From Fimbriimonadaceae bacterium (GTDB lineage Bacteria; Armatimonadota; Fimbriimonadia; Fimbriimonadales; Fimbriimonadaceae): a DNA stretch of 64,000 nucleotides. The position numbers were made by a program, and so were the translations under genes. Positions 33,223-41,754 of the stretch are shown here, piece after piece (position 1 is the first letter of the stretch; the number at the start of each line of letters is the position of its first letter). Under the pieces are notes generated by a model that saw only the letters and a program-made list of their open reading frames with translations, was not told the origin of the DNA and searched no databases. The stretch spans positions 2,820,734 through 2,884,733 of the forward strand of contig JABAQM010000001.1 of assembly GCA_019187105.1 (NCBI GenBank), written 5' to 3'.

Positions 33223-33365
33223 CCTTGGTGACCCTCCTAGGGTACCTCTGCATTTAGACGCCAAAAAAGAGCCACTTGACGTCTCTTTTCTCATTTCTAT
33301 AAACCAACCTCGCCCCCCTCGGGTTTCCGAGCGGTGGCATGAGTTCCGGGGGAATACTGAGCGCT

Positions 33366-34121
33366 ATGCTCGAGGTGCTTTCGAAAGGTCCGGTCCTGCA
33401 CATGGTGCTTAACCGGCCCGAAGTCCGCAACGCCCTTAACGAAGAGCTGATCGCCGCCCTTAACGGTGCGTTCTCGAATCTCCCGCAAGGAACTCGCGTC
33501 GTCGTCATCCGTGGCGAAGGGAAGTCGTTTTGCGCCGGTGGCGACCTTAACTGGATGCGGAAGGCGGCGAGCTACACCGAAGACGAAAACCGTCGGGACG
33601 CGATGGAAATCGGCAAGCTGTTTGCAAACGTAGCCAACTGTCCGGCGGCGGTTATCGCGCAAGTGCACGGCGCGGCCTTTGGAGGGGGTGCGGGGTTGGT
33701 CTCAGCCGCCGATCTTTCGGTCGCGGCGGAAGGCACCTTATTCTCGTTCAGCGAGGCGCGCCTGGGATTGATTCCGGCCACGATCTCGGGTTTCGTCATC
33801 GACAAGATCGGCGCCGGACAGGCACGGGCCCTCTTTGCAACCGCCGAAGCGTTCGACGCCCGCCGGGCCTACGAGATCGGGCTTGTGCATGCCTGCGTCC
33901 CCGAGCCCGAGTTGGAGGAAGTCGTCCGGACCAAAGTGGCGAGCATTCTCAAGAATGGTCCCCAAGCCGTGGCCAAATCCAAGCGGCTCGTATTGGATGC
34001 ACCGCTCCCACTCGGTGAATGCGTCAACCGGCTGGCCGAGGCACGCGCCAGCGAAGAAGGCCGGGAAGGAGTTGCGGCGTTCCTGGAGAAGCGTCCAGCC
34101 GCATTTGTGGCCGAGCCATGA
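33366..34121 (+). CDS. enoyl-CoA hydratase/isomerase family protein
   Basis: About 251 residues from ATG 33366; ATG 33339 would add nine residues. Crotonase motifs are LNRPEVRNALNEEL near 15-28, FCAGGDLNWMRKA (first oxyanion loop, near 56), HGAAFGGGAGLVSAADL near 101 and FSEARLGLIPATISG near 130-144. The Glu in SEARLGL is a candidate catalytic acid. It overlaps the biotin carboxylase by 4 bp (ATGA). With that partner it may act as methylglutaconyl-CoA hydratase in leucine breakdown; this is inferred from the neighbour. Confidence 0.82.
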   Translation: MLEVLSKGPVLHMVLNRPEVRNALNEELIAALNGAFSNLPQGTRVVVIRGEGKSFCAGGDLNWMRKAASYTEDENRRDAMEIGKLFANVANCPAAVIAQVHGAAFGGGAGLVSAADLSVAAEGTLFSFSEARLGLIPATISGFVIDKIGAGQARALFATAEAFDARRAYEIGLVHACVPEPELEEVVRTKVASILKNGPQAVAKSKRLVLDAPLPLGECVNRLAEARASEEGREGVAAFLEKRPAAFVAEP

Positions 34122-35641
34122 TCAAGAAGCTGCTCATCGCCAATCGAGGCGAGATCGCGGTCAGGGTGATTCGTGCCGCGCGCGAACTGGGGATTCGAAC
34201 GGTGGCGGTCTATAGCGATGCCGACGCCCACGCAGTCCACACCTCTCTTGCCGACGAAGCTGTGTGGATCGGCGAATCGGCGCCCGGCGCCAGTTATCTC
34301 CGAATCGACGCGATCCTTGACGCAGCCCGGTCTTCCGGAGCCGATGCCATTCATCCTGGGTACGGATTTCTATCCGAACGAGGGGAGTTTAGCCAGGCTT
34401 GTGCCGATGCCGGGCTGATCTTCGTTGGCCCCCCGGCCAAGGCCATGCGCGCCTTGGGGTCGAAGATCGACGCAAAGACCCTCGCCGTCGCAAGCGAAGT
34501 GCCGATTACACCAGGCTTCTTTGAGCCGGGAGCGAGCCCGACTGAGCTGCGAGCGGCCGCCGAGCAGATCGGCTTTCCGGTCCTGCTGAAGGCCAGTGCC
34601 GGCGGTGGCGGTCGCGGCATGCGAGTGGTTCGCGAGGCCGCGGAGTTCGACCATGAGCTGAGCGTGGCCAGCAGCGAGGCGTTACAGGCCTTTGGCGACG
34701 GAACCATGATGGTTGAGAAGCTGGTCGAGAGGCCGCGCCACGTCGAAGTGCAGTTCTTGGCGGATGCCCATGGCCAGGTCGCCTGCCTGTTCGAGCGCGA
34801 ATGCAGTCTCCAGCGGCGCCACCAAAAGTTGATCGAGGAGGCGCCCGCGACATTCTCCAAGGACCAGTCCTCGCGGTGGGATGGCATGGCCGCGCTATGG
34901 CCGGCCATGCAAAGAGCCACCAAACGTCTGGCTATGGCGGCGGGATACATTGGCGCCGGCACAGCGGAGTATCTGGTCGATGGCGCGACAGGCGCGTTTT
35001 ACTTCCTCGAAGTCAATGCCAGACTCCAGGTGGAGCATCCCGTTACCGAGGCGATAACGGGAATCGACCTCGTCAAATGGCAGCTTCGGGTCGCCAGTGG
35101 GGAGCGCCTTCTTCTCGGCGAGGACTTGATGGAAGGTGACCGGCGAGCGATCAGGGGCCACAGTATAGAAGCCCGGGTCGTTGCCGAGGATCCCGCCAAG
35201 GGCTTTCTTCCCTCAACTGGCCGCATCCTTGCATGGGCGTTGCCGACCGCGCCAGGCGTCCGCGTGGATACCGGGTTTGGCCCAGGTTCTGAGATTTCTC
35301 GGTTCTACGACAGTCTGATTGCCAAGGTGATCGTTGCCGCGGAAACCCGAGAGGAAGCGATCGATCGGCTCGCCGCAGCCCTGCGGGACTTTCACGTCCT
35401 GGGCGTCAAGACCAACATCCCGTTTCTGCTCGACCTGTTGGCAGATGCCAAGTTCAGAGATTCCGAGCACGACACCGGCTACCTTGGACGAGAGTACGAC
35501 GATTGGGAGCCACCGGACGCGATTCCGCCCGAGCTTGGCCTCCTCATGCGCCAGGGCACCGGTACGGCGACAGTCACCGGGGCAGCGCCAAAGGCGCCCT
35601 TGGTTTGGGACCTCTCCGACGAGTTTCGGGTTGTGCGCTAG
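34118..35641 (+). CDS. biotin carboxylase subunit of an acyl-CoA carboxylase
   Basis: A 507-residue ATP-grasp enzyme starting at ATG 34118 (ATGA overlap with the upstream stop): MIKKLLIANRGEIAVRVIRA, HPGYGFLSERGEF, the glycine-rich loop ASAGGGGRGMRVV, ECSLQRRHQKLIEEAP and FLEVNARLQVEHPVTE are all biotin carboxylase landmarks. It carboxylates biotin on a carrier using ATP and bicarbonate. It is longer than AccC by about 55 residues but lacks the C-terminal biotinyl domain (no AMKM), so the carrier is a separate protein. The hydratase neighbour suggests methylcrotonyl- or propionyl-CoA carboxylase rather than acetyl-CoA carboxylase. Confidence 0.85.
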   Translation: MIKKLLIANRGEIAVRVIRAARELGIRTVAVYSDADAHAVHTSLADEAVWIGESAPGASYLRIDAILDAARSSGADAIHPGYGFLSERGEFSQACADAGLIFVGPPAKAMRALGSKIDAKTLAVASEVPITPGFFEPGASPTELRAAAEQIGFPVLLKASAGGGGRGMRVVREAAEFDHELSVASSEALQAFGDGTMMVEKLVERPRHVEVQFLADAHGQVACLFERECSLQRRHQKLIEEAPATFSKDQSSRWDGMAALWPAMQRATKRLAMAAGYIGAGTAEYLVDGATGAFYFLEVNARLQVEHPVTEAITGIDLVKWQLRVASGERLLLGEDLMEGDRRAIRGHSIEARVVAEDPAKGFLPSTGRILAWALPTAPGVRVDTGFGPGSEISRFYDSLIAKVIVAAETREEAIDRLAAALRDFHVLGVKTNIPFLLDLLADAKFRDSEHDTGYLGREYDDWEPPDAIPPELGLLMRQGTGTATVTGAAPKAPLVWDLSDEFRVVR

Positions 35642-36654
35642 ATCTTCTTCAAGAGCGTGACGCGGCCGATGGGAACCCATTCCGCAACGAGAATGTCTCC
35701 GTTGCGAAGGAAGATCGCATCGTGGGGGTGGATGAACTTGCCGGGGATGAAGTCGGTTCGTGGCTTGCCCCGCAGCCCGCTGGGGGCGCCGTCGCCGAGG
35801 TGCACGATCACGCGGTTCTTGTCGTCCAGAATCGTCACCACACTTTCGAGGTCGGGAACCAGCAGCTCGCCCTTGCGGATCGAGAAGTGGCAGGGAAGCC
35901 GCATGCCCATCGTCGAGAAGCCCCGATGCTTGCCGTCCTGATCGAAGTATTGGATGCGGCGATTGCCCCGATCGGCGACGGCGACCAACGCATCCTTGCG
36001 GCGGCTATCGAACCAGATGCCATGCGGCTGCGTCAGTTGCCCGGCTTCCTTTCCGCTGCCGCCGAAGGTGGAGAGATACTTGCCCTCCACGTTGTAACGA
36101 TGGACCCAGTTTGAGCCGTAGCCGTCGGCGACCCAGAGATCGCCGTTGGGCGCAAACGCCACGTTCGTGGGGATGAAAGGCTCGCCCGCCGCATACTTTC
36201 CGCTTTCGGCCGGAGCGCCGACGCTCCAGATCACCTTGCCGTCGAGATCGGTCTTGACGACCAGCCTCCGCTGGATGTCGCAATGGTAGAGGAACTCCTG
36301 GTTGCCTTCCTTGCGAAGGTCCAGCCCATGCGCGCCGCCGCGAAACTCGGCGCCCCAGCTCCGAAGGAACTTGCCGTTCTCGTCGTACACGCAGACGGCA
36401 TCGGCGACCTGCGAATCGGGGTGGACGGTGTGGGCGACGTAGATGTTGCCCTTGCCGTCCTGAGCAAGGCCATGGGTATCCCCGAAGAGCATTCCGGTCG
36501 GAGCCTGCAGCCAATCGTGGAGGCAGCGATAGCGGTGAGAGCCTTCACCGAGAATGGGTGGATCCTGAGTCATGGTTGGCATTCCGAGTTTTACCGCCGC
36601 GTACGACGCGGCGGCGCCGATCATGAATTCTCGTCGCGAAAGTCCAGGTTCCAT
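35638..36654 (-). CDS. exported NHL-repeat beta-propeller protein (Tat signal)
   Basis: A 338-residue protein. SRREFMIGAAASYAAVKLG at residues 5-23 is a twin-arginine signal. The rest is NHL/SMP-type repeats: GDTHGLAQDGKGNIYVAHT, GGAHGLDLR, PTNVAFAPNGDLWVADGYGSNWVHRY, LTQPHGIWFDSR and VADRGNRRIQYFD, together a six-bladed propeller. Such proteins can be peptidyl-alpha-hydroxyglycine lyase-like or binding scaffolds; the catalytic residues are not certain here. It overlaps the biotin carboxylase end by 4 bp on the other strand. Confidence 0.75.
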   Translation of the reverse strand: MEPGLSRREFMIGAAASYAAVKLGMPTMTQDPPILGEGSHRYRCLHDWLQAPTGMLFGDTHGLAQDGKGNIYVAHTVHPDSQVADAVCVYDENGKFLRSWGAEFRGGAHGLDLRKEGNQEFLYHCDIQRRLVVKTDLDGKVIWSVGAPAESGKYAAGEPFIPTNVAFAPNGDLWVADGYGSNWVHRYNVEGKYLSTFGGSGKEAGQLTQPHGIWFDSRRKDALVAVADRGNRRIQYFDQDGKHRGFSTMGMRLPCHFSIRKGELLVPDLESVVTILDDKNRVIVHLGDGAPSGLRGKPRTDFIPGKFIHPHDAIFLRNGDILVAEWVPIGRVTLLKKI

Positions 36655-36695
36655 GGCGGCATATTACCGGACCCAGGATCGTCAGGCTCGGATCG

Positions 36696-37607
36696 TTAGC
36701 GCGAGGATTCCCGCAGAAACGTCCCGCGGTCGAGGTCAGCGATGGCCTCGTTGATCTGCTCCCGCGTGTTCATCACGATCGGCCCGTACCAGGCGACCGG
36801 CTCGCGCAGGGGCTTGCCCGAGACAAAGAGGAATCGCACGCCCTCTTCACCCGCTTCAAGGGTCACCTCGTCGCCCGTATCGAAGAGCACCAGCGACCGG
36901 TTGCCGGCAAACGAAGGCGTCGCATCGTGCGAGTCGATCGCGGTATCGGTCGGTACCGGCTGCGGAGGCGAGGCGTGGCCAAACGTGCCGTCGCCGCTAA
37001 AGACGTAGGCGAAAGCCTGGCGGCTGGTATCGACCTTGATCGTCTTGCGCACGCCGGCCGGAACCGCCACGTCCAGATAGATCGGATCGGCGGCGATGCC
37101 GTCGACCGCGCCGCGCTTGCCCCAGAACTCGCCGGCGACGACCCGCACCTGGGTCCCGTCGTCGTCGACGACGACCGGCACCTCGGCCGACTTCACTTCC
37201 TGATAATGCGGGCTCGTCATCTTCAGCGAGCTCGGCAGATTGGCCCAAAGCTGGAAGCCGTGCATTTGGCCGGCCTCGTTCCCGCGCGGCATCTCCTGGT
37301 GAATGATGCCGCTGCCCGCCGTCATCCATTGGATGTCGCCCGCCTCGATCACGCCATGGTTGCCGATGCTGTCGCCGTGCTCCACGGTGCCGGCCAGAAC
37401 GTAGGTGATCGTCTCGATGCCGCGATGCGGATGCCAGGGAAAGCCCTTGAGATAGTCCTCCGGCCGCTCGTTGCGAAAGTCGTCAAGGAGCAGGAAGGGG
37501 TCGAAGGCCTCGGTCTTGCCAAAGCCAAAGGCGCGATGCAAATGGACGCCGGCCCCCTCCAGGGTCGGTTCCGCGTGGGTGATGCTCTTGACCGGTCGAA
37601 TGGACAT
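36696..37607 (-). CDS. pirin family protein (cupin)
   Basis: A 303-residue bicupin. The N-terminal cupin has the pirin metal site HPHRGIETITYVLAGTVEHGDS near residues 58-75 and SGIIHQEMP near 98-106, giving the three His and one Glu iron ligands. The C-terminal half AYVFSGDGTFG and VRFLFVSGKPLREPVAWYGPIVMN matches pirins (the YhaK/YhhW quercetinase-like branch). The biological substrate is not known. It lies 41 bp from the NHL gene on the same strand. Confidence 0.88.
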   Translation of the reverse strand: MSIRPVKSITHAEPTLEGAGVHLHRAFGFGKTEAFDPFLLLDDFRNERPEDYLKGFPWHPHRGIETITYVLAGTVEHGDSIGNHGVIEAGDIQWMTAGSGIIHQEMPRGNEAGQMHGFQLWANLPSSLKMTSPHYQEVKSAEVPVVVDDDGTQVRVVAGEFWGKRGAVDGIAADPIYLDVAVPAGVRKTIKVDTSRQAFAYVFSGDGTFGHASPPQPVPTDTAIDSHDATPSFAGNRSLVLFDTGDEVTLEAGEEGVRFLFVSGKPLREPVAWYGPIVMNTREQINEAIADLDRGTFLRESSR

Positions 37608-37664
37608 TGATGATTCCTACGTCCCGAAACGGATGGTTCGCAGCAGCTTACAATAAAAAGTAAA

Positions 37665-38252
37665 GTGCATGCAAGACAGCCTGAACGTCTGCGCATGTAT
37701 CCGACATTCATGGGCATGGTGGAACGACCATTCGACGTGAACCGCTTGCGGATTGCATCGCCCTGCAGCATGCGATGGGAGCACATGGAGGGTGACGAGC
37801 GGTCCCGCTATTGTTCCGCCTGCAAGCTCAGCGTGCTGAACGTCGCCGGGATGACCCGAAACGAAGTGGCAGACGCGGTGAGGATGCGCGAAGGGCGGCT
37901 CTGCATGCGGTTGCTGCGGCGGGCGGATGGGACGGTGGTCACGAAGGACTGCCCGGTCGGCGCCAGGGCGATTCGGTTGCGGATTGCCCGCTCGTTGGCG
38001 GTCTGCTCGACGATGTTCGCCTCGGCCATCGGCTGGACGATCCATTCGAAGTGGAAGGAAGAGATGGGGGAGCGAGCCGAAACGGCGTCACCGATCACGG
38101 GCAAGCTTGCGCGATCCTCGACGCCGCCCCCTGATCGGGACACCGCGCAGCCTGAGACGGGTATGGCCTTCCCAGACTGTAAAACGCGGCCGTTCATGGG
38201 CGAGATCGCTCGCGGTGCCGAACCGCAGTGGTGTCCGGACGAGCAGCGGTAG
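37665..38252 (+). CDS. Cys-motif single-helix membrane protein, copy 1
   Basis: About 195 residues (ATG 37665; ATG 37695 or 37710 are also possible). The N-terminal domain is SPCSMRWEHMEGDERSRYC, SACKLSVLNVAGMT, GRLCMRLLRRADGTVVTKDC, PVGARA, with Cys residues spaced like a metal site; a hydrophobic helix (about 110-125) and a low-complexity tail follow. The C..W..M.GD.R.R.C..C / RRADGTV.T.DCP.G pattern occurs widely in Planctomycetes-type genomes with no known function. A related protein lies at 39515. Confidence 0.6.
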   Translation: MHARQPERLRMYPTFMGMVERPFDVNRLRIASPCSMRWEHMEGDERSRYCSACKLSVLNVAGMTRNEVADAVRMREGRLCMRLLRRADGTVVTKDCPVGARAIRLRIARSLAVCSTMFASAIGWTIHSKWKEEMGERAETASPITGKLARSSTPPPDRDTAQPETGMAFPDCKTRPFMGEIARGAEPQWCPDEQR

Positions 38253-38310
38253 TCGACCTGTAGTACCGACCGTTGCAACCAATTCCGGCCCTGGTTCCGT
38301 CCACCTTGTT

Positions 38311-39444
38311 GTGAGATGGTACGCAATTGTCGTGGGCCTGGCTATGATGAGCAGAGTCGGCGCATGCCTTTGGGATTCCGACACGATTCACGACGAGATC
38401 AATGGCAAGCTGACGCTCCAGAACGCGATCGCCGGACGCATCGATCGGAATCCGCCGGAGTACTACGAGCTCCGCCTCGAGATCGTCAAAGCCAAGATTA
38501 AGAGCAATCCGCGGGATGTGGCTGCCTACGACGATGCGGCCGTCGCATGCGACAGATTGGGCCTTCACGACGAAGGGCTTCAATGGCTGGCCAAGAAGCG
38601 CGCCGTCCTCGATCCCTCCGACGACGATGCGCTCTATAAGACCTTGGCCAATGAGGGAACGATACGCTTTCATCGGTGGCTTGCGAAAGGTCACTCCAAG
38701 GAGACCAGGCCCGACGCCATACGAGGACGCGATCAGATTGCCGAGGCGATTCGGATCAACCCCGAGGCCCACTTTGGCCGGGAAGCCATACAACTGCTGG
38801 TTATGGATTGGACCCTGCAAAACACCTCCGGCACGGTCGATGCGTTGGACGTCCAGCTGCCTTACTACATTGCCCGGCATTCCAGCATCCCGCGAGAGAG
38901 GCGGCAGGAGGGGCTCATCGGCCTCATGATGCTCGGAACCGCTTGGGAGAGCGTCGACATCCTGTACGCGCTTGCCGAAGCTTCACTTCATAGTGAGGCT
39001 TCCGTCCGGCTCCTGATTCGATATCGAATCGCAGAACTCGAGGATAGGGGGAAGTCCAGCATGAGCGGTAGCCGTCTGGCAGAGGCGGTTCATTCGGCAA
39101 CGTTGGGGACGCAGGATCGCTTGGCCCAGGAGGCCTTTCGAGGCATGCGAGCCAATGCAGACCGGTATCAGGAGGTAAGAACCAGGTTCATCCTTGATCG
39201 AATCGGCGAAGGCAAGCATCCGGATACCCACGCGGACTTTTGGGATGGTTACCAGCCAGTGCCGTCGTACGTGGTTCCTGCGCCGGGTCTGTGGGACACG
39301 ATCAAGGTCAAGTTGGACAATCCCAATTTCTTATCCAACCTTATGCTTCCGGTAGCGGGATTAGCGATTTTGGGTGCCATCGCCAGGTATGCCATCTTGG
39401 CCCGCCGTCGACGTGAAAAACCTCCGGTTGAGACCGTGACCTGA
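38311..39444 (+). CDS. TPR-like exported or membrane-anchored protein
   Basis: About 377 residues from GTG 38311, which begins a short hydrophobic signal (RWYAIVVGLAMM); upstream frame extension has no support. The middle is helical and tetratricopeptide-like (PRDVAAYDDAAVACDRLGLHDEGLQWL, then DDDALYKTLANEG). Near the C-terminus is a transmembrane helix (LMLPVAGLAILGAIARYAIL) with a basic end RRRREK. It sits between two related Cys-motif membrane proteins and may function with them. No enzyme motif is visible. Confidence 0.55.
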   Translation: MRWYAIVVGLAMMSRVGACLWDSDTIHDEINGKLTLQNAIAGRIDRNPPEYYELRLEIVKAKIKSNPRDVAAYDDAAVACDRLGLHDEGLQWLAKKRAVLDPSDDDALYKTLANEGTIRFHRWLAKGHSKETRPDAIRGRDQIAEAIRINPEAHFGREAIQLLVMDWTLQNTSGTVDALDVQLPYYIARHSSIPRERRQEGLIGLMMLGTAWESVDILYALAEASLHSEASVRLLIRYRIAELEDRGKSSMSGSRLAEAVHSATLGTQDRLAQEAFRGMRANADRYQEVRTRFILDRIGEGKHPDTHADFWDGYQPVPSYVVPAPGLWDTIKVKLDNPNFLSNLMLPVAGLAILGAIARYAILARRRREKPPVETVT

Positions 39445-39514
39445 CCTGCTGGCTGACATGTAACTCCCACCGAAACCGAACGGACATGATCGATGTTGTT
39501 ACGAACAAGGTCGA

Positions 39515-39982
39515 ATGAACATCAACCCTCGCTTCGACGCTCGTGATTTGCGACGGGCCTCGCCGTGTCCGGCCTTGTGGAACGACATGGAGGGGGATGA
39601 TGTCTGCCGCACCTGTCCCATCTGCAACCGGAAGGTCTACCGCACCTCGGGCCTGCGCCAGATTGAGGTTGCCAAGCTTGTCGATTGTCCGGAAAGGCGC
39701 CTGGGACGCCTGCTTCGCCGCTCTGATGGAACGGTGATCGCCAAGGATTGCCCAATCGGCGGTCGCCAAGCGATGAGCCGCATTGGAAAGGCAGCGGCGG
39801 TGTGCGCGGCGTTCGTCACCTTCGCGCTATGGCAGCAACTCCGGCCTGACCCAGTCAAAGAGCTGTACTTCCTCGACCCTGACCCGATGGACGCTGTCGT
39901 GGTTCCAGAAATACGGGATGCACGGGCCCGGGCCAATCCGGATCCGGCACCGCCAGTAGGCACAAATACCCTTCGAAATTGA
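39515..39982 (+). CDS. Cys-motif single-helix membrane protein, copy 2
   Basis: A 155-residue protein with the same domain as the gene at 37665: SPCPALWNDMEGDDVCRTC, PICNRKVYRT, then LGRLLRRSDGTVIAKDC, PIGGRQ, followed by a transmembrane helix (AAAVCAAFVTFALWQQL) and a periplasmic tail rich in Pro and Asp. The start is ATG 39515. The two copies differ widely outside the domain, so the duplication is old. Function unknown. Confidence 0.6.
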   Translation: MNINPRFDARDLRRASPCPALWNDMEGDDVCRTCPICNRKVYRTSGLRQIEVAKLVDCPERRLGRLLRRSDGTVIAKDCPIGGRQAMSRIGKAAAVCAAFVTFALWQQLRPDPVKELYFLDPDPMDAVVVPEIRDARARANPDPAPPVGTNTLRN

Positions 39983-40095
39983 CCTCTCGGCGGCTCAAAC
40001 GGTATCCTCATGCGCGGCAGGGGTGGCAGCTCCCTTAGCTAAACCTTAATTGCTTTCCGCGGTGCGGCGTGTCGCTGGCAAACGTCAGATAAAAC

Positions 40096-41730
40096 GTGGC
40101 CTCGCTGGATAATTCGAGCGACTTGATGTCCATTTTTGCCGACGGTCTCCCCCAGTTCTTAGACATTCTTCCCCCGGTGATTCGCGAGAAGCTCCAGGTG
40201 GGCGATGACCTTGACCGCCTCATCGAGGTGGTGCTGGACTATGGCCGGCCGGCCGAGGCGCGCTACCGCGACCGGGTTGAGCGCATGCCGAACCAGATCA
40301 TCACCGAGCACGACATCGACTATGTCGTGAAGCAGCTCGGCGAATTCGGGCAGGACAACCGGGCCGGCATCGAGCGCACCCTTCACCGCATTTCCGCGAT
40401 CCGCAATCGCAGCGGCAAGATCATAGGCCTGACCTGCCGTGTCGGCCGCGCGCTGGAAGGCACCATCGACATCATCGACGACATCGTCCGTTCCGGCAAA
40501 TCGATTCTGCTGCTCGGACGCCCCGGCATCGGCAAGACGACCAAGCTGCGCGAGGTTGCGCGGGTCCTCGCCGACGAGGTCGGCCGCCGGGTGATCATCG
40601 TCGACACGAGCAATGAGATCGCCGGTGACGGCGACGTCCCCCATCCAGCCATCGGCCATGCCCGGCGCATGCAGGTCAAGAACCCGATCGAGCAGCACCA
40701 GGTGATGATCGAAGCGGTGGAGAACCACATGCCGGAAGTCATCGTCATCGACGAGATCGGCACCGAGCAGGAAGCGCTTGCGGCAAGGACGATCGCCGAG
40801 CGCGGCGTCCAGCTCGTCGGCACCGCCCACGGCCAGACGCTGGAGAACCTGATGCTGAACCCGACGCTGTGCGACCTGATCGGCGGCATCCAGGCAGTCA
40901 CGCTCTCCGACGATGAAGCCCGTCGGCGGGGAACCCAGAAGACGATCCTCGAACGCAAGGCGCCTCCTACGTTCGACGTTGTGATCGAACTGGTCGACTA
41001 CGACCGGCTGGCGGTTCATAACAACGTGATGAAGACGGTGGACCTGATTCTGCGCGGCGTTCCGCCCCGGCCAGAGATTCGCGTTCGCACGGGAGCAGGC
41101 GACGTCGAGGTGGTCCAGCAGGAGGAGTCGCGGGACGTGGACGAGCCTGGCTTCAACCAGCGGTTTCCCTCGATCTCCCGCTCCGAGTCGGCCTTGCCCG
41201 AGCCCAAGCCGACCGAGAAGCGGTCGAGTACGCCGAAGGAGCCTCGTCCCGCCAAGGCGCCGCCATCGATGGTCCGTATCTTTCCGTACGGCATTGCCCG
41301 AACCCGACTGGAGCGAGCGATCCGCGAGCGGCGCGCCCCTGCAATGATCGTGAGCGATATCGGCCAGGCCGATGCCGTGATCGCGATTCGAACGACCTAC
41401 CAGAGCCGACCCGGCAAGCTTCGGGAGTTGAATAGGCCGCTGCCAACGGTGGTGGTCAAATCCAACACGTTCAGCCAGATCGCGGCTGCTCTGGATGAGC
41501 TCGTCAACGGAACCAGCGACGACCAAGAGAAGGTCGGTGCGGCGATGGCGGAAGCTCAGCAGGCGATCGAACAGGTACTGCACTCGGGACGGCCGATCGA
41601 GCTGGCGCCGCAGGATGCGAGAACGCGCAAGATGCAGCTCCAGCTGATCGAGAGCAAGAAACTTGCCGGCGAAGGAGTCGGTGAGGATCCCCAGCGCCGG
41701 GTTAGGATCCTGCCGATCAAGCTGATTTAG
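40096..41730 (+). CDS. AAA ATPase with C-terminal R3H domain (SpoIIIAA/Ycf45-like)
   Basis: A 544-residue protein starting at GTG 40096 (ATG 40126 is an alternative). The N-terminal third is followed by a SpoIIIAA-like AAA domain: Walker A GRPGIGKTT at 141-149, IIVDTSNEIAGDGDVPHPAIGHARRM near 190-215 and Walker B VIVIDEIG near 240. The C-terminus holds an R3H-type nucleic-acid-binding segment (RKMQLQLIESKKLAGEGVGEDPQRRVRI). This family is shared with cyanobacteria and plastids (Ycf45) and probably binds single-stranded nucleic acid. A very long antisense frame covers the gene but is incidental. Confidence 0.82.
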   Translation: MASLDNSSDLMSIFADGLPQFLDILPPVIREKLQVGDDLDRLIEVVLDYGRPAEARYRDRVERMPNQIITEHDIDYVVKQLGEFGQDNRAGIERTLHRISAIRNRSGKIIGLTCRVGRALEGTIDIIDDIVRSGKSILLLGRPGIGKTTKLREVARVLADEVGRRVIIVDTSNEIAGDGDVPHPAIGHARRMQVKNPIEQHQVMIEAVENHMPEVIVIDEIGTEQEALAARTIAERGVQLVGTAHGQTLENLMLNPTLCDLIGGIQAVTLSDDEARRRGTQKTILERKAPPTFDVVIELVDYDRLAVHNNVMKTVDLILRGVPPRPEIRVRTGAGDVEVVQQEESRDVDEPGFNQRFPSISRSESALPEPKPTEKRSSTPKEPRPAKAPPSMVRIFPYGIARTRLERAIRERRAPAMIVSDIGQADAVIAIRTTYQSRPGKLRELNRPLPTVVVKSNTFSQIAAALDELVNGTSDDQEKVGAAMAEAQQAIEQVLHSGRPIELAPQDARTRKMQLQLIESKKLAGEGVGEDPQRRVRILPIKLI

Positions 41731-41754
41731 CTTCGAGGCAGTATCCTGTGCCGC

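Noticed and set aside
35460-35641. Biotinyl domain in the biotin carboxylase tail
   Set aside because: The tail lacks an AMKM-type biotinylation motif and is too short.
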